A DNA stretch of 6,701 nucleotides from positions 11,986 to 18,686 of the forward strand of contig NYVP01000077.1 in the NCBI GenBank assembly GCA_002684575.1. The letters run 5' to 3'. The notes beneath the pieces were generated by a model. It searched no databases. It was not told the DNA's origin and saw nothing but the letters and a program-made list of their open reading frames with translations. Made by a program: the position numbers and the translations under genes. Of this stretch, positions 1 to 6,701 are shown one piece after another; position 1 is the first letter of the stretch, and the number at the start of each line of letters is the position of its first letter. The stretch is from Verrucomicrobiales bacterium. Lineage in GTDB: Bacteria > Verrucomicrobiota > Verrucomicrobiia > Verrucomicrobiales > DEV007.

Positions 1-1382
1 AGTTCGTAATCAGGTTTGGGATTTCGAACAATCAGCCTAAATGGGAGATTAGTGGAAAAATTATCTTTTATAGATACCCGAGCAACGAAATCTGAGTCTG
101 CCTTAAATTTGAGGCTAGGATCCCGATGATTAGTGGGATATCTTCTTCCACCAATATTTGAAGCTTGGTCATCTGCTTTACCCAAACTGGTAATAGTTTC
201 TTTACCTTCATTATTTGTCAGAACCTTGTCTACTGATAGAATGGGGTCGGTTGGGCTGTACAACCTATTAGATACAACCTCAACAACATAATCATTGCCG
301 GTTTTTACATCGAAAGAAAACCATGACTTCTTACCAGGATAAAATCTTCCACTCACTTCTCCTGGTGGATTGATATTTTGAGCATCATTTGGAGTGGCGT
401 TTGCGCCGTTTTCAATAAAATGTGAATGGTTTGAAAATGGAATAAATACCGAATTGGATAATTCGAGACCTTCGCCAATTGAAAAGTTAAAACCTTTCAT
501 ACCTGCATTAATTGGCTTAGTAGGACCGAATCTTTGCCTCTCCAATACGTCAGGCACATCAACATCCATTTCAATCATTTCTAAACCATCATCGCCAGAA
601 GGAACACCTTCGGGTAAATTTCTACCAAATATTTGAAACTTTTGCGTTCCCCCAACGCGTACACTAGATGGAAAAACAAAATCAATTTGAGCAGCTTTAC
701 GAATTCTTATCCTGTACCAATAATCATCACCTCCTCTTGTAAGAAAATCTGACACACGCAATATATATTCACCTGATTTTTGAGCACTCAAATCAATCAA
801 TGGATCACCACCAACCGCTTCCCTAGACCTGCCCACCTCTTTACCATTAGGATCCTCAACCACTATTAAAGCATCCATTCGCGAGTTAACTCTCTCCGCG
901 AAACAATCCACAAAAACTCTTTCATTTTCATTAAGAAAGAACTTAAAGAAATGAGCATTCCCCTTTTGAGCAAGACCATTCAAAAACATAGAATGATCGA
1001 CAAGCATTGCTTTATCTTTTGTAATAGCCTCATTTTTAACTGTAACCTCCTCTAAATTTGAAACTAAAAAGCTCAAAGATGAAGTTGTGCCACTTTTACC
1101 ACCATGCCTAAAGTCATAAATTCCTGGAGCAACTTCCTCATGAACAGAAACTTTAAACTTATTGTCCCCCAGTGGCTCACTCTTTATCCTTGCGTCCTCA
1201 AAAAAAAGTTTTCCAGATGGATCCAGATCTGAGCCCTTAATAACAACTTCTATAGAACTCCCGGCTTTGGAACCTAGAGGGAAAATAGAATCAATTCGAG
1301 GAACTGGCAGTTGAGCTTGCAAAGATACTGAAGAAATAGCGAATAGGCATGCAAGCACCCAAAGAGAGGTTAATCCTTTCAT
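1..1382 (-). CDS. Exported TIG/IPT plus pre-peptidase-C (PPC) domain protein, C-terminus cut by window edge
   Basis: The minus-strand frame opens with ATG at 1382-1380 and stays open to base 1, giving 460 codons and no stop, so the gene is partial. Residues 1-23 form a Sec signal peptide (Lys2, hydrophobic core around 4-19, likely cleavage after LQA at 21-23). The rest reads as two modules of about 205 residues, each an IPT/TIG-like beta-sandwich followed by a PPC-like beta domain. TIG 1 is about 26-107 (IDSIFP at 30-35), PPC 1 about 138-227, TIG 2 about 232-316 (IDFVFP at 233-238), and PPC 2 about 340-455. No catalytic triad or protease domain is visible, although relatives are often named peptidase because of the PPC domain. 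The start is supported by a GGAAGG ribosome site just upstream. The gene begins 15 bases after the haem-protein gene and is probably co-transcribed with it. By inference it is a cell-surface or periplasmic binding or scaffold protein. The domain call is fairly secure; the function is not. Confidence 0.85.
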   Translation of the reverse strand, partial: MKGLTSLWVLACLFAISSVSLQAQLPVPRIDSIFPLGSKAGSSIEVVIKGSDLDPSGKLFFEDARIKSEPLGDNKFKVSVHEEVAPGIYDFRHGGKSGTTSSLSFLVSNLEEVTVKNEAITKDKAMLVDHSMFLNGLAQKGNAHFFKFFLNENERVFVDCFAERVNSRMDALIVVEDPNGKEVGRSREAVGGDPLIDLSAQKSGEYILRVSDFLTRGGDDYWYRIRIRKAAQIDFVFPSSVRVGGTQKFQIFGRNLPEGVPSGDDGLEMIEMDVDVPDVLERQRFGPTKPINAGMKGFNFSIGEGLELSNSVFIPFSNHSHFIENGANATPNDAQNINPPGEVSGRFYPGKKSWFSFDVKTGNDYVVEVVSNRLYSPTDPILSVDKVLTNNEGKETITSLGKADDQASNIGGRRYPTNHRDPSLKFKADSDFVARVSIKDNFSTNLPFRLIVRNPKPDYE

Positions 1383-1391
1383 AAAATAAAA

Positions 1392-1397
1392 CCTTCC
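1392..1397 (-). promoter_or_regulatory. Ribosome binding site of the TIG/PPC gene
   Basis: On the minus strand the bases read GGAAGG, immediately after the TAA stop of the upstream haem-protein gene and 9 bases before the ATG at 1382. It is the clearest Shine-Dalgarno-like site in the window and supports both the chosen start and translation from a shared transcript. Confidence 0.6.
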
Positions 1398-3866
1398 TTA
1401 ATGGTTAAAAAGAAATTCCTTAGTATTTAGCAGGGCCCATACAAGATCCTCATAAGCCATTTTGATGCTATCCTCTTTTTTATTGGCATCATTCTCAATC
1501 TGCTCGGTCTTCTTTTTAATATAACCAATAGCCGTTTTCATTTCGTCATCTTTTGGATTACGTGAGAAAGCCAACTTGTATAATTCGGTAATCTTATCTT
1601 CATTCACTCGCTCTTTTTGGGAAGTAAGCTTTTGCGCATTACCACCAGCTCCTGACAACTTTTCTTGAATGTTTTTCGAATTTAACAAATGAAGTGTTTG
1701 GGCAAGGCTTGCCCCTTGAGCTCGCTCGCATTCGCAGGCGCTATCCATTTCTGGACGGCCAAATACGGTCAGAAAATAGGAACTAGAATTGTAACTATCA
1801 TCGGGCAACGCTACAGCTCTAGTTCCTGGCAATTGACCGGCAAAACTTGTAGGTGAACCCGTCATTCGATCAATTGAATCAAGTAAAACTTCAGCTGGAA
1901 GTCTTTTAGGGTAGTAGCGAGAATAATTTTGTCTGTCCCCAGCATTATGTTCATTAGGTATTGCGCTTAACTGATAAGTCGTCGAATTGCATATTGTACG
2001 GATTAAATCCTTAATATCGTAACCAGTACTGATAAATTGATTTGATAAAGCTTGAAGCAACTCAGGGTTAGTTGGTGGATTAGTAACCCTCATGTCATCT
2101 TCTGGCTCAACTATCGCTCTATTAAAGAAGTGCTTCCAATACCTATTGACTAACATAGGTGCGAAAAATGGATTTTTCTCATCTGTTATCCATGAAGCTA
2201 GGTCGTCGCGAGGATCATCTTCAGCCAAGATATCCAATTCGTCTCCACCTAAAGGTGTTGGTTTAATATTTTGTCCAGTTTTGGGATGTTTTGCCGTTGC
2301 TAGACCGACATTGTGAAACACCGCTTCTTCTCCGGGCATGTCAGTTTTCTTTTTACCAATTCTGGAGAAGAAGGCCGAAAATCCATAATAGTCTTGCTGA
2401 CTCCATTTCTCGTAAGGGTGATGATGGCATTCTGCACATTGCAATCTAACCCCGAGAAGGACTTGGGCCGTATCCTGAAGCCTCTCCTTCTGGTCAGTGA
2501 CATTTCTAAACCAAGCTGTAGCAGGATTATGGGAAATTTCACCCCGGGCTGTTACTAGTTCAGAAACAAACTGATTATATGGTTTATTAATATGGAAGCT
2601 TTGTCTTATCCATTCATGAAAGGCTTGAGTCCCTCTTGTATAAGTATCAGCTTTACGCTTGTTTCGTAAAATGGAAGACCATTTATTGGCGAAAAACTCA
2701 GCATAATCAGTTGTAGACAACAAAAAATCAATCCATTCAGATCTCTTGTTTGGATTATCACTGTTTGAATATTTATCGGTCTCCTCTAACGTCGGCAATC
2801 TACCCGCTATATCGAGAGAAGTTCTTCTCAGAAAGGTTGAATCATCACATATTTCAGAAGTTGGAAGCCCTAAAGTTTTGAGTTTCGCAAAAACTTTTTC
2901 ATCAATAACGTTTTTAGCAATCGGAAAGGATTCTATCGGGATACCAAGAGGAATTGTTGCTTGAAAAACAGATACCTGTTCTTGATATCTAATCATAACT
3001 GCCATGTCGCCAGTTTCTCCAGTAGACATGGTCACTAGTCCATTTTGGTCAACCTCTCCCATTTCTTTTTGATTAGACTCATAGGTAGCAATACCAGTAA
3101 TGTCTCTAACCGAACCATCACTATAATATGCAGTGACAGCTAGTTGTTGCTTTCCTCCAGGATCAACTATCCTTGAATCAGGGAAAACTGATATTTTCTT
3201 TAGAATTGGATCATCAGGACTGCCATAAGGCATACCTTGTTCCATCCATCTAACAATCGCTTTATAATCCCAAGAGTCATGTTCAAAACGAGCACCTCCT
3301 CCATGAGGAAGATCTCCTGCACCTTTTCTTAATAATAAACTGTGTTCTGGCGCAGCGGGAAATAGCCTTCTACCTCTTGACTCTTTAACCAGATATTCAA
3401 AGTCTTCAGTAGGTTCAAAACCAAGAAGTGACAATTTGAATCCATTTTGTCCCTCGGACTTTCCATGACAACCTCCCCCATTACATCCATGCTTAGTAAA
3501 TAGTGGCACGATTTCGTTAGGGAAATTAATCGGCTGGGGTGTTTCAAACCTTTCAACAACTAGATCCAGTTTACCAGTGAGACCTTTATCATTAGTTGCT
3601 GTAATAGTCACATCACCGTTACCAAGAGGCATTACCTTACCTGAATCTGAAATAGAAATCAGATTATGAGGAGCTGAGGTATAAACGACTTCTCTGGTCA
3701 TATCTTGAAGATCAGAATTGTAAACTACGAGTTGTAGATTCGCGTCAGGCCCCAGAAGTTTGGCTTTTTTATCCTGAGCGGAAACAGAATATATACTTAA
3801 TTCATTAGCGGCAAGATAGAATGTATTTAGCAACATCCATATCAAGATTTGAATTCCATATTTCAT
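1398..3866 (-). CDS. Exported Ig-like (Big_2), cytochrome c-type (PSCyt1), DUF1549 (PSCyt2) and DUF1553 (PSD1) protein
   Basis: The 822-residue protein has a Sec signal peptide (about 1-20, core ILIWMLLNTFYLAA). Domains in order: Big_2-like Ig domain about 22-105; cytochrome c-like domain about 110-213 with the haem-type motif CNGGGCH at 128-134; a second Big_2-like domain about 223-305; DUF1549 about 315-505 with RRTSLDIAGRLPT at 347-359 and CAECHHHP at 477-484; and DUF1553 about 560-815 with NPFFAPMLVNRYW at 565-577, the ERLPAE-like KRLPAE at 654-659 and the conserved CECER at 711-715. This is the full usual architecture and order of the large planctomycete/verrucomicrobial family, so the gene looks intact. 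One or two covalent haems are expected, which would require export through Sec and a cytochrome c maturation system. The molecular role is unknown; electron transfer or envelope-linked degradation is inference. It starts 16 bases after the second DUF1501 gene, its common genomic partner. Family assignment is very secure; function is not. Confidence 0.95.
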   Translation of the reverse strand: MKYGIQILIWMLLNTFYLAANELSIYSVSAQDKKAKLLGPDANLQLVVYNSDLQDMTREVVYTSAPHNLISISDSGKVMPLGNGDVTITATNDKGLTGKLDLVVERFETPQPINFPNEIVPLFTKHGCNGGGCHGKSEGQNGFKLSLLGFEPTEDFEYLVKESRGRRLFPAAPEHSLLLRKGAGDLPHGGGARFEHDSWDYKAIVRWMEQGMPYGSPDDPILKKISVFPDSRIVDPGGKQQLAVTAYYSDGSVRDITGIATYESNQKEMGEVDQNGLVTMSTGETGDMAVMIRYQEQVSVFQATIPLGIPIESFPIAKNVIDEKVFAKLKTLGLPTSEICDDSTFLRRTSLDIAGRLPTLEETDKYSNSDNPNKRSEWIDFLLSTTDYAEFFANKWSSILRNKRKADTYTRGTQAFHEWIRQSFHINKPYNQFVSELVTARGEISHNPATAWFRNVTDQKERLQDTAQVLLGVRLQCAECHHHPYEKWSQQDYYGFSAFFSRIGKKKTDMPGEEAVFHNVGLATAKHPKTGQNIKPTPLGGDELDILAEDDPRDDLASWITDEKNPFFAPMLVNRYWKHFFNRAIVEPEDDMRVTNPPTNPELLQALSNQFISTGYDIKDLIRTICNSTTYQLSAIPNEHNAGDRQNYSRYYPKRLPAEVLLDSIDRMTGSPTSFAGQLPGTRAVALPDDSYNSSSYFLTVFGRPEMDSACECERAQGASLAQTLHLLNSKNIQEKLSGAGGNAQKLTSQKERVNEDKITELYKLAFSRNPKDDEMKTAIGYIKKKTEQIENDANKKEDSIKMAYEDLVWALLNTKEFLFNH

Positions 3867-3871
3867 TTTAA

Positions 3872-3878
3872 TCTTCTC
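3872..3878 (-). promoter_or_regulatory. Weak ribosome binding site of the DUF1549/DUF1553 gene
   Basis: The minus strand reads GAGAAGA, 5 bases before the ATG at 3866, inside the 16-base gap after the preceding stop. It is purine-rich and partly matches a Shine-Dalgarno sequence. It fits the chosen start, although the match is weak. Confidence 0.4.
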
Positions 3879-3882
3879 TTTT

Positions 3883-5226
3883 TTAAACTAATTCATTTAT
3901 AGGACTATGCCCTTCAACCAAATAACGTGGCCTACCTCCGAGGTCCATAATCGTTGTCTGAGACACATCAATTCCCAAATTATTGTACATTGTAGCAAAA
4001 ATTTCACCAAAGTGAACAGGTCTTTCTTCTGCTTCTCCTCCCAATCGATCAGTCGAACCTATAGCACCACCAACCTGCATTCCACCACCAGAAAGAAGTG
4101 CACAGGACACGTTCGGCCAATGGTCTCTACCAGCATTTTTATTTATTTTTGGACTTCTACCAAATTCTCCCCAGGCTACAACCGTAACATCATCAAGCAT
4201 GCCCCTTTCTTCTAGGTCTGTTATTAATGCATAATAAGCCTGGTCAAAATCAGGCAGATTTTCTTTTGCTCTCTTAAAGTTAGCCCCATGCCAATCCCAA
4301 AAACTATAACTTAATGTAACAACCCTAGCACCAGCTTCCACTAATCGCCTAGCAGCTAAAAATTGTCTATTAACTCTGGGCGCTGCATCACCTTGAACTT
4401 TATCTGTTCCTGTTCCATACATGTCCAAAGTTTTTTGACTTTCTGAATCTACATTAAGAGCGTCAGCCAATTTACTAGAAGTCAAAATATCAAAAGCCTG
4501 CTGATTCAGTCCGTCCATCCCTTTTATACCTCCAGAAGAGTCAACGTCTCGACGCAACCTATCAAAACTATTTAGTAAAGAACGTCGATCATTCAATCTA
4601 TCCAAACTGAGCCCATTTAGAGACATGTCAGATAAACTATTCCCATTTGGTTTAAAAGGGTTTGCCGAAACCCCAAGGAAACTTGAATCACCAAAATTAT
4701 AAGGCTTATGTTTCATCTTGGGCGAAAGATTTACATAACCAGGAACACCGCTCTCAATTCCTGCTCTATGATCTATGTCACTAACCACCGATCCTATTTC
4801 GGGCCATCCACCAGATGGCGCGTTATCATTGTGCCTTCCAGTTAAACATTGGTAACTGTAGTGTCGATCTTTAGCTCCAACAACACTTCTAATAAAAACG
4901 CATTTGTCTGCAATGCTGGCGATTTTCGGAAGGTGTTCGCAAATATTTAGGCCCGGAACATTAGTTTTAATGGGTTTAAATTCTCCTCTTATCTCTGATG
5001 GAGCCTCGGTTTTAATTTCGTACATATCCTGATGAGGTGGTCCTCCAGGCATGTAAATCATTATTAGAGATTTATTTGAACTACCAATATTATTTTGGCG
5101 TTCAGCTAAAAGCAAATTAGGCAACCCAATTCCACCCATAGCGAGACCACCAACACTCAGAAAATTTCTTCTTGTCATTCCATCGCAGAATGGATTTGAT
5201 TGGCGGTCCCCTAAAAAAGTAAGCAT
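3883..5226 (-). CDS. DUF1501 protein, Tat-exported, alkaline-phosphatase-like fold (paralogue B)
   Basis: The 447-residue protein is of normal length for DUF1501, a family placed with the alkaline-phosphatase/sulfatase fold. The N-terminus carries a twin-arginine signal, TRRNFL at 18-23, followed by a Gly/Leu-rich core to about residue 41, so export folded through Tat is likely. Candidate metal-site motifs are GGPPHQDM (61-68), FWDWHGANFKR (309-319), WGEFGRSP (352-359) and AGRDHW (365-370). The sulfatase formylglycine signature CxPxR is absent, so sulfatase activity should not be assumed. An internal ATG at 5178 (Met17) would also begin just before the twin arginines. The upstream start is preferred because FCDG followed by two residues and RR is shared with the neighbouring paralogue. 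The loop equivalent to HGGHDA in paralogue A reads KDRHYS (119-124), losing one His and one Asp. No convincing Shine-Dalgarno site precedes the ATG. The gene sits 25 bases after paralogue A and 16 before the haem-protein gene. The reaction and substrate are unknown. Confidence 0.94.
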   Translation of the reverse strand: MLTFLGDRQSNPFCDGMTRRNFLSVGGLAMGGIGLPNLLLAERQNNIGSSNKSLIMIYMPGGPPHQDMYEIKTEAPSEIRGEFKPIKTNVPGLNICEHLPKIASIADKCVFIRSVVGAKDRHYSYQCLTGRHNDNAPSGGWPEIGSVVSDIDHRAGIESGVPGYVNLSPKMKHKPYNFGDSSFLGVSANPFKPNGNSLSDMSLNGLSLDRLNDRRSLLNSFDRLRRDVDSSGGIKGMDGLNQQAFDILTSSKLADALNVDSESQKTLDMYGTGTDKVQGDAAPRVNRQFLAARRLVEAGARVVTLSYSFWDWHGANFKRAKENLPDFDQAYYALITDLEERGMLDDVTVVAWGEFGRSPKINKNAGRDHWPNVSCALLSGGGMQVGGAIGSTDRLGGEAEERPVHFGEIFATMYNNLGIDVSQTTIMDLGGRPRYLVEGHSPINELV

Positions 5227-5251
5227 TTTAAAAACTTATTTTGAAATAATC

Positions 5252-6604
5252 CTAAATTAATTCCGGCATGGGTTCTATACCTTGATCCACCAAATATCTA
5301 GGCCTTCCGTTTAAATCATTAACTGTAGCTTTGTTAATATCAATCCCAACACTGTGATATAAAGTTGCAAAAACTTCCTGAAAAGTCACAGGCCTATCAT
5401 GCGCTTCCCCTCCATCTCTAGTTGTTGAACCAATAATTTGACCTGTTTTCATTCCTCCTCCAGCTATTAATGCATTTGAAACTTTAGGCCAATGATCTCT
5501 ACCCCCATTCTTATTGATTACAGGAGTCCTACCAAACTCGCCCCAAACAATAACAGAAACATCATTTTCCATTCCTCTGTCATGAATATCTTGAACAAGT
5601 GAAGAAACACCCTGATCAAGAAGAGGAAAATCCTCTCTCGCTCTTTTGAAATTACCTCCATGCCAATCCCAACGACTAAATCCAATTGTTACGCACCTAG
5701 CTCCAGCTTCAACTAACCTTCTAGCCATAAGAAATTGATCAAGTCTTTTCCATGGACCATCTGCTGTCAGTTTTTCAGTTCCCTTACCATATTTTTCGAC
5801 AAGCTTTGGATCCTCCTTTTTCAAATCAAAGGCTTCTGCCAGTCTGCTTGATGTTAGCACACCGTAAGCCTGTTTATTAAAATCATCCATGCTTCCCATT
5901 ATTCCAGATGAATCAACATCTCTGCGAAAACAATCAACACTTTTAAGTAATTGCTGACGGTCATCGAGACGCTCCAATGAAACTCCCTTTAATTTAATAT
6001 CACCTGCTCCACCACCCCGATTAGGAGTAAATGCAGCATGTGAGGGCCCACAAAACCCAGTCTGACCAGGGTCACCCCATTGGTCATGGCCACACTTGGG
6101 CGACAACCCCACAAAAGGCGGGATAGCCTTACTAGCTGGACCTTGAAGATTGGACATCACCGCACCTATTGATGGCCATCCACCTGGTGGTGCATTTCTT
6201 GGAGATTTACCAGTAAGACATTGCTGAGCATCATGACCACCATGGGCACCAACGATCGAATTGATAAATGTAAATTTATCGGCCATGCTAGCAATCTTTG
6301 GAAAAAGCTCACATATTTCGATTCCAGGAACATTAGTTTTCATGGAATTGAACTCACCTCGAATGTTTGATGGAGCATCCCTTTTAATATCCCACATATC
6401 CTGATGAGGTGGTCCGCCTGCCAAGAAAATCATTATCACTGCCTTATGGCCAAGACCACCAGGATTCGAGGTTGAGCTCGATTCTGCAGAAAGTATTTGC
6501 GGAAGTGATGCTCCGCCAAGGGAAAGACCACCGACCTTTAAAAATCCTCTACGAGAAATACCATCACAAAACTTTACAGAATTTTCAGAATAAAGACTAA
6601 GCAT
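5252..6604 (-). CDS. DUF1501 protein, Tat-exported, alkaline-phosphatase-like fold (paralogue A), first gene of the operon
   Basis: The 450-residue protein is full length for DUF1501. SRRGFLK at 17-23 is a near-consensus twin-arginine motif and is followed by a hydrophobic Gly-rich segment ending near ALA-type residues at about 38-41 (LSAES), so Tat export is expected. Family motifs: [12 protein letters not shown] (61-72), [14 protein letters not shown] (119-132), GGWPSIG (141-147), [12 protein letters not shown] (311-322), WGEFGRTP (354-361) and GGRDHWP (367-373). The His and Asp residues in these motifs are plausible metal ligands by analogy with the alkaline-phosphatase superfamily (inference). 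By hand alignment, residues 344-439 match 62 of 96 positions of paralogue B, so the two genes are tandem paralogues. Cys171 and Cys185 lack counterparts in B and could form a disulfide after export. No Shine-Dalgarno sequence is visible before the ATG at 6604; the leader is AT-rich. As the first gene of the minus-strand cluster it probably follows the promoter. Its enzymatic activity is unknown. Confidence 0.95.
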   Translation of the reverse strand: MLSLYSENSVKFCDGISRRGFLKVGGLSLGGASLPQILSAESSSTSNPGGLGHKAVIMIFLAGGPPHQDMWDIKRDAPSNIRGEFNSMKTNVPGIEICELFPKIASMADKFTFINSIVGAHGGHDAQQCLTGKSPRNAPPGGWPSIGAVMSNLQGPASKAIPPFVGLSPKCGHDQWGDPGQTGFCGPSHAAFTPNRGGGAGDIKLKGVSLERLDDRQQLLKSVDCFRRDVDSSGIMGSMDDFNKQAYGVLTSSRLAEAFDLKKEDPKLVEKYGKGTEKLTADGPWKRLDQFLMARRLVEAGARCVTIGFSRWDWHGGNFKRAREDFPLLDQGVSSLVQDIHDRGMENDVSVIVWGEFGRTPVINKNGGRDHWPKVSNALIAGGGMKTGQIIGSTTRDGGEAHDRPVTFQEVFATLYHSVGIDINKATVNDLNGRPRYLVDQGIEPMPELI

Positions 6605-6701
6605 AAAATATACTTTTGATTAATGGTAATAATTAAATCTACAATACACTAAATTACTTCATAAATCTTTACAATCTCTACATGATTGTTAAAAAAACCA
6701 A
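6605..6701 (-). promoter_or_regulatory. AT-rich leader, probable promoter region of the four-gene cluster
   Basis: These 97 bases contain no credible coding frame and lie upstream of the first gene, so the operon promoter may be here or beyond the right edge. Several AT-rich hexamers could act as -10 boxes (for example minus-strand TATTGT at 6642-6647), but none has a well-spaced -35 box, so no exact promoter is called. At the far right the minus strand reads GG followed by seven T (6699-6691). This could be the tail of a terminator for a preceding gene, but the stem would lie outside the window. Confidence 0.3.
6668..6692. repeat. Imperfect inverted repeat, possible operator
   Basis: ACAATC (6671-6676) and GATTGT (6684-6689) are perfect inverted 6-base arms around a 7-base spacer. 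After one mismatch, two further A-T pairs extend the arms to 6668 and 6692. The dyad sits 67 to 84 bases upstream of the first start codon, a position suited to a regulator site. A hairpin terminator is unlikely: on the minus strand the T-run precedes the stem, and on the plus strand the stem is followed by A residues. An arm of this size can arise by chance in AT-rich DNA. Confidence 0.25.

Noticed and set aside
1345..1382. Possible lipoprotein signal in the TIG/PPC protein (VLAC at residues 9-12).
   Set aside because: The Cys comes after only 11 residues, Leu at -2 is a poor lipobox match, and the hydrophobic core continues past it to a good signal peptidase I site at LQA.
2300..2542. Minus-strand open frame of 80 codons in another phase, and several short plus-strand frames (394-636, 2092-2558, 2746-2964, 6409-6600).
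   Set aside because: Each overlaps a real gene whose family motifs run unbroken through the same bases, and none has a recognisable product or start signal.
3907..4215. Plus-strand open frame of 102 codons.
   Set aside because: It lies wholly antisense to the well-conserved C-terminal half of DUF1501 paralogue B, has low-complexity Ser/Thr-rich composition and no recognisable domain or ribosome site.
5130..5178. Internal ATG at 5178 as the true start of DUF1501 paralogue B, giving MTRRNFL directly.
   Set aside because: The upstream FCDG element is shared with paralogue A, so the longer N-region appears conserved and translated.
6035..6052. CGPSHAAF at residues 185-192 of DUF1501 paralogue A resembles the sulfatase signature CxPSRAALLTG.
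   Set aside because: The essential Arg is His, the motif lies far from the N-terminal position used in sulfatases, and it aligns with the FLGPAxxPF-type loop of DUF1501 proteins, with Cys in place of Leu.
6668..6701. Inverted repeat plus A/T tract as a Rho-independent terminator.
   Set aside because: The T-run is on the wrong side of the stem on the minus strand, and the plus strand has A residues after the stem; the stem is also AT-rich and short.

Overview
This window is a compact, single-strand gene cluster typical of the PVC superphylum (Planctomycetes, Verrucomicrobia, Lentisphaerae). The protein families seen here (DUF1501, PSCyt1/PSCyt2/PSD1, and TIG/pre-peptidase-C proteins) are greatly expanded in those bacteria and uncommon elsewhere. 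The DNA is visibly AT-rich, which fits a low-GC marine or metagenomic lineage better than the GC-rich model planctomycetes. The phylum cannot be settled from this window.

All four genes lie on the minus strand, so the transcript reads from right to left. From the right: a 97-base AT-rich leader with a possible operator-like dyad (6605-6701); a Tat-exported DUF1501 protein (5252-6604, paralogue A); a second, related DUF1501 protein (3883-5226, paralogue B); a Sec-exported 822-residue protein with two Ig-like domains, a cytochrome c-type domain and the DUF1549-DUF1553 pair (1398-3866); and the first 460 residues of an exported TIG/pre-peptidase-C protein that runs off the left edge (1-1382). 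The intergenic gaps are 25, 16 and 15 bases with no terminator between genes, so one transcription unit is likely. No stretch over 300 bases lacks a gene.

All four products are predicted to leave the cytoplasm: two folded through Tat and two unfolded through Sec, one of which would receive covalent haem outside the membrane. The cluster therefore looks like a cell-envelope module combining alkaline-phosphatase-fold proteins, a haem protein and a putative surface-adhesion or scaffold protein. The biochemical role of these families is unproven, and no substrate can be named from the sequence. No RNA genes, CRISPR arrays, insertion sequences or transposases were seen.
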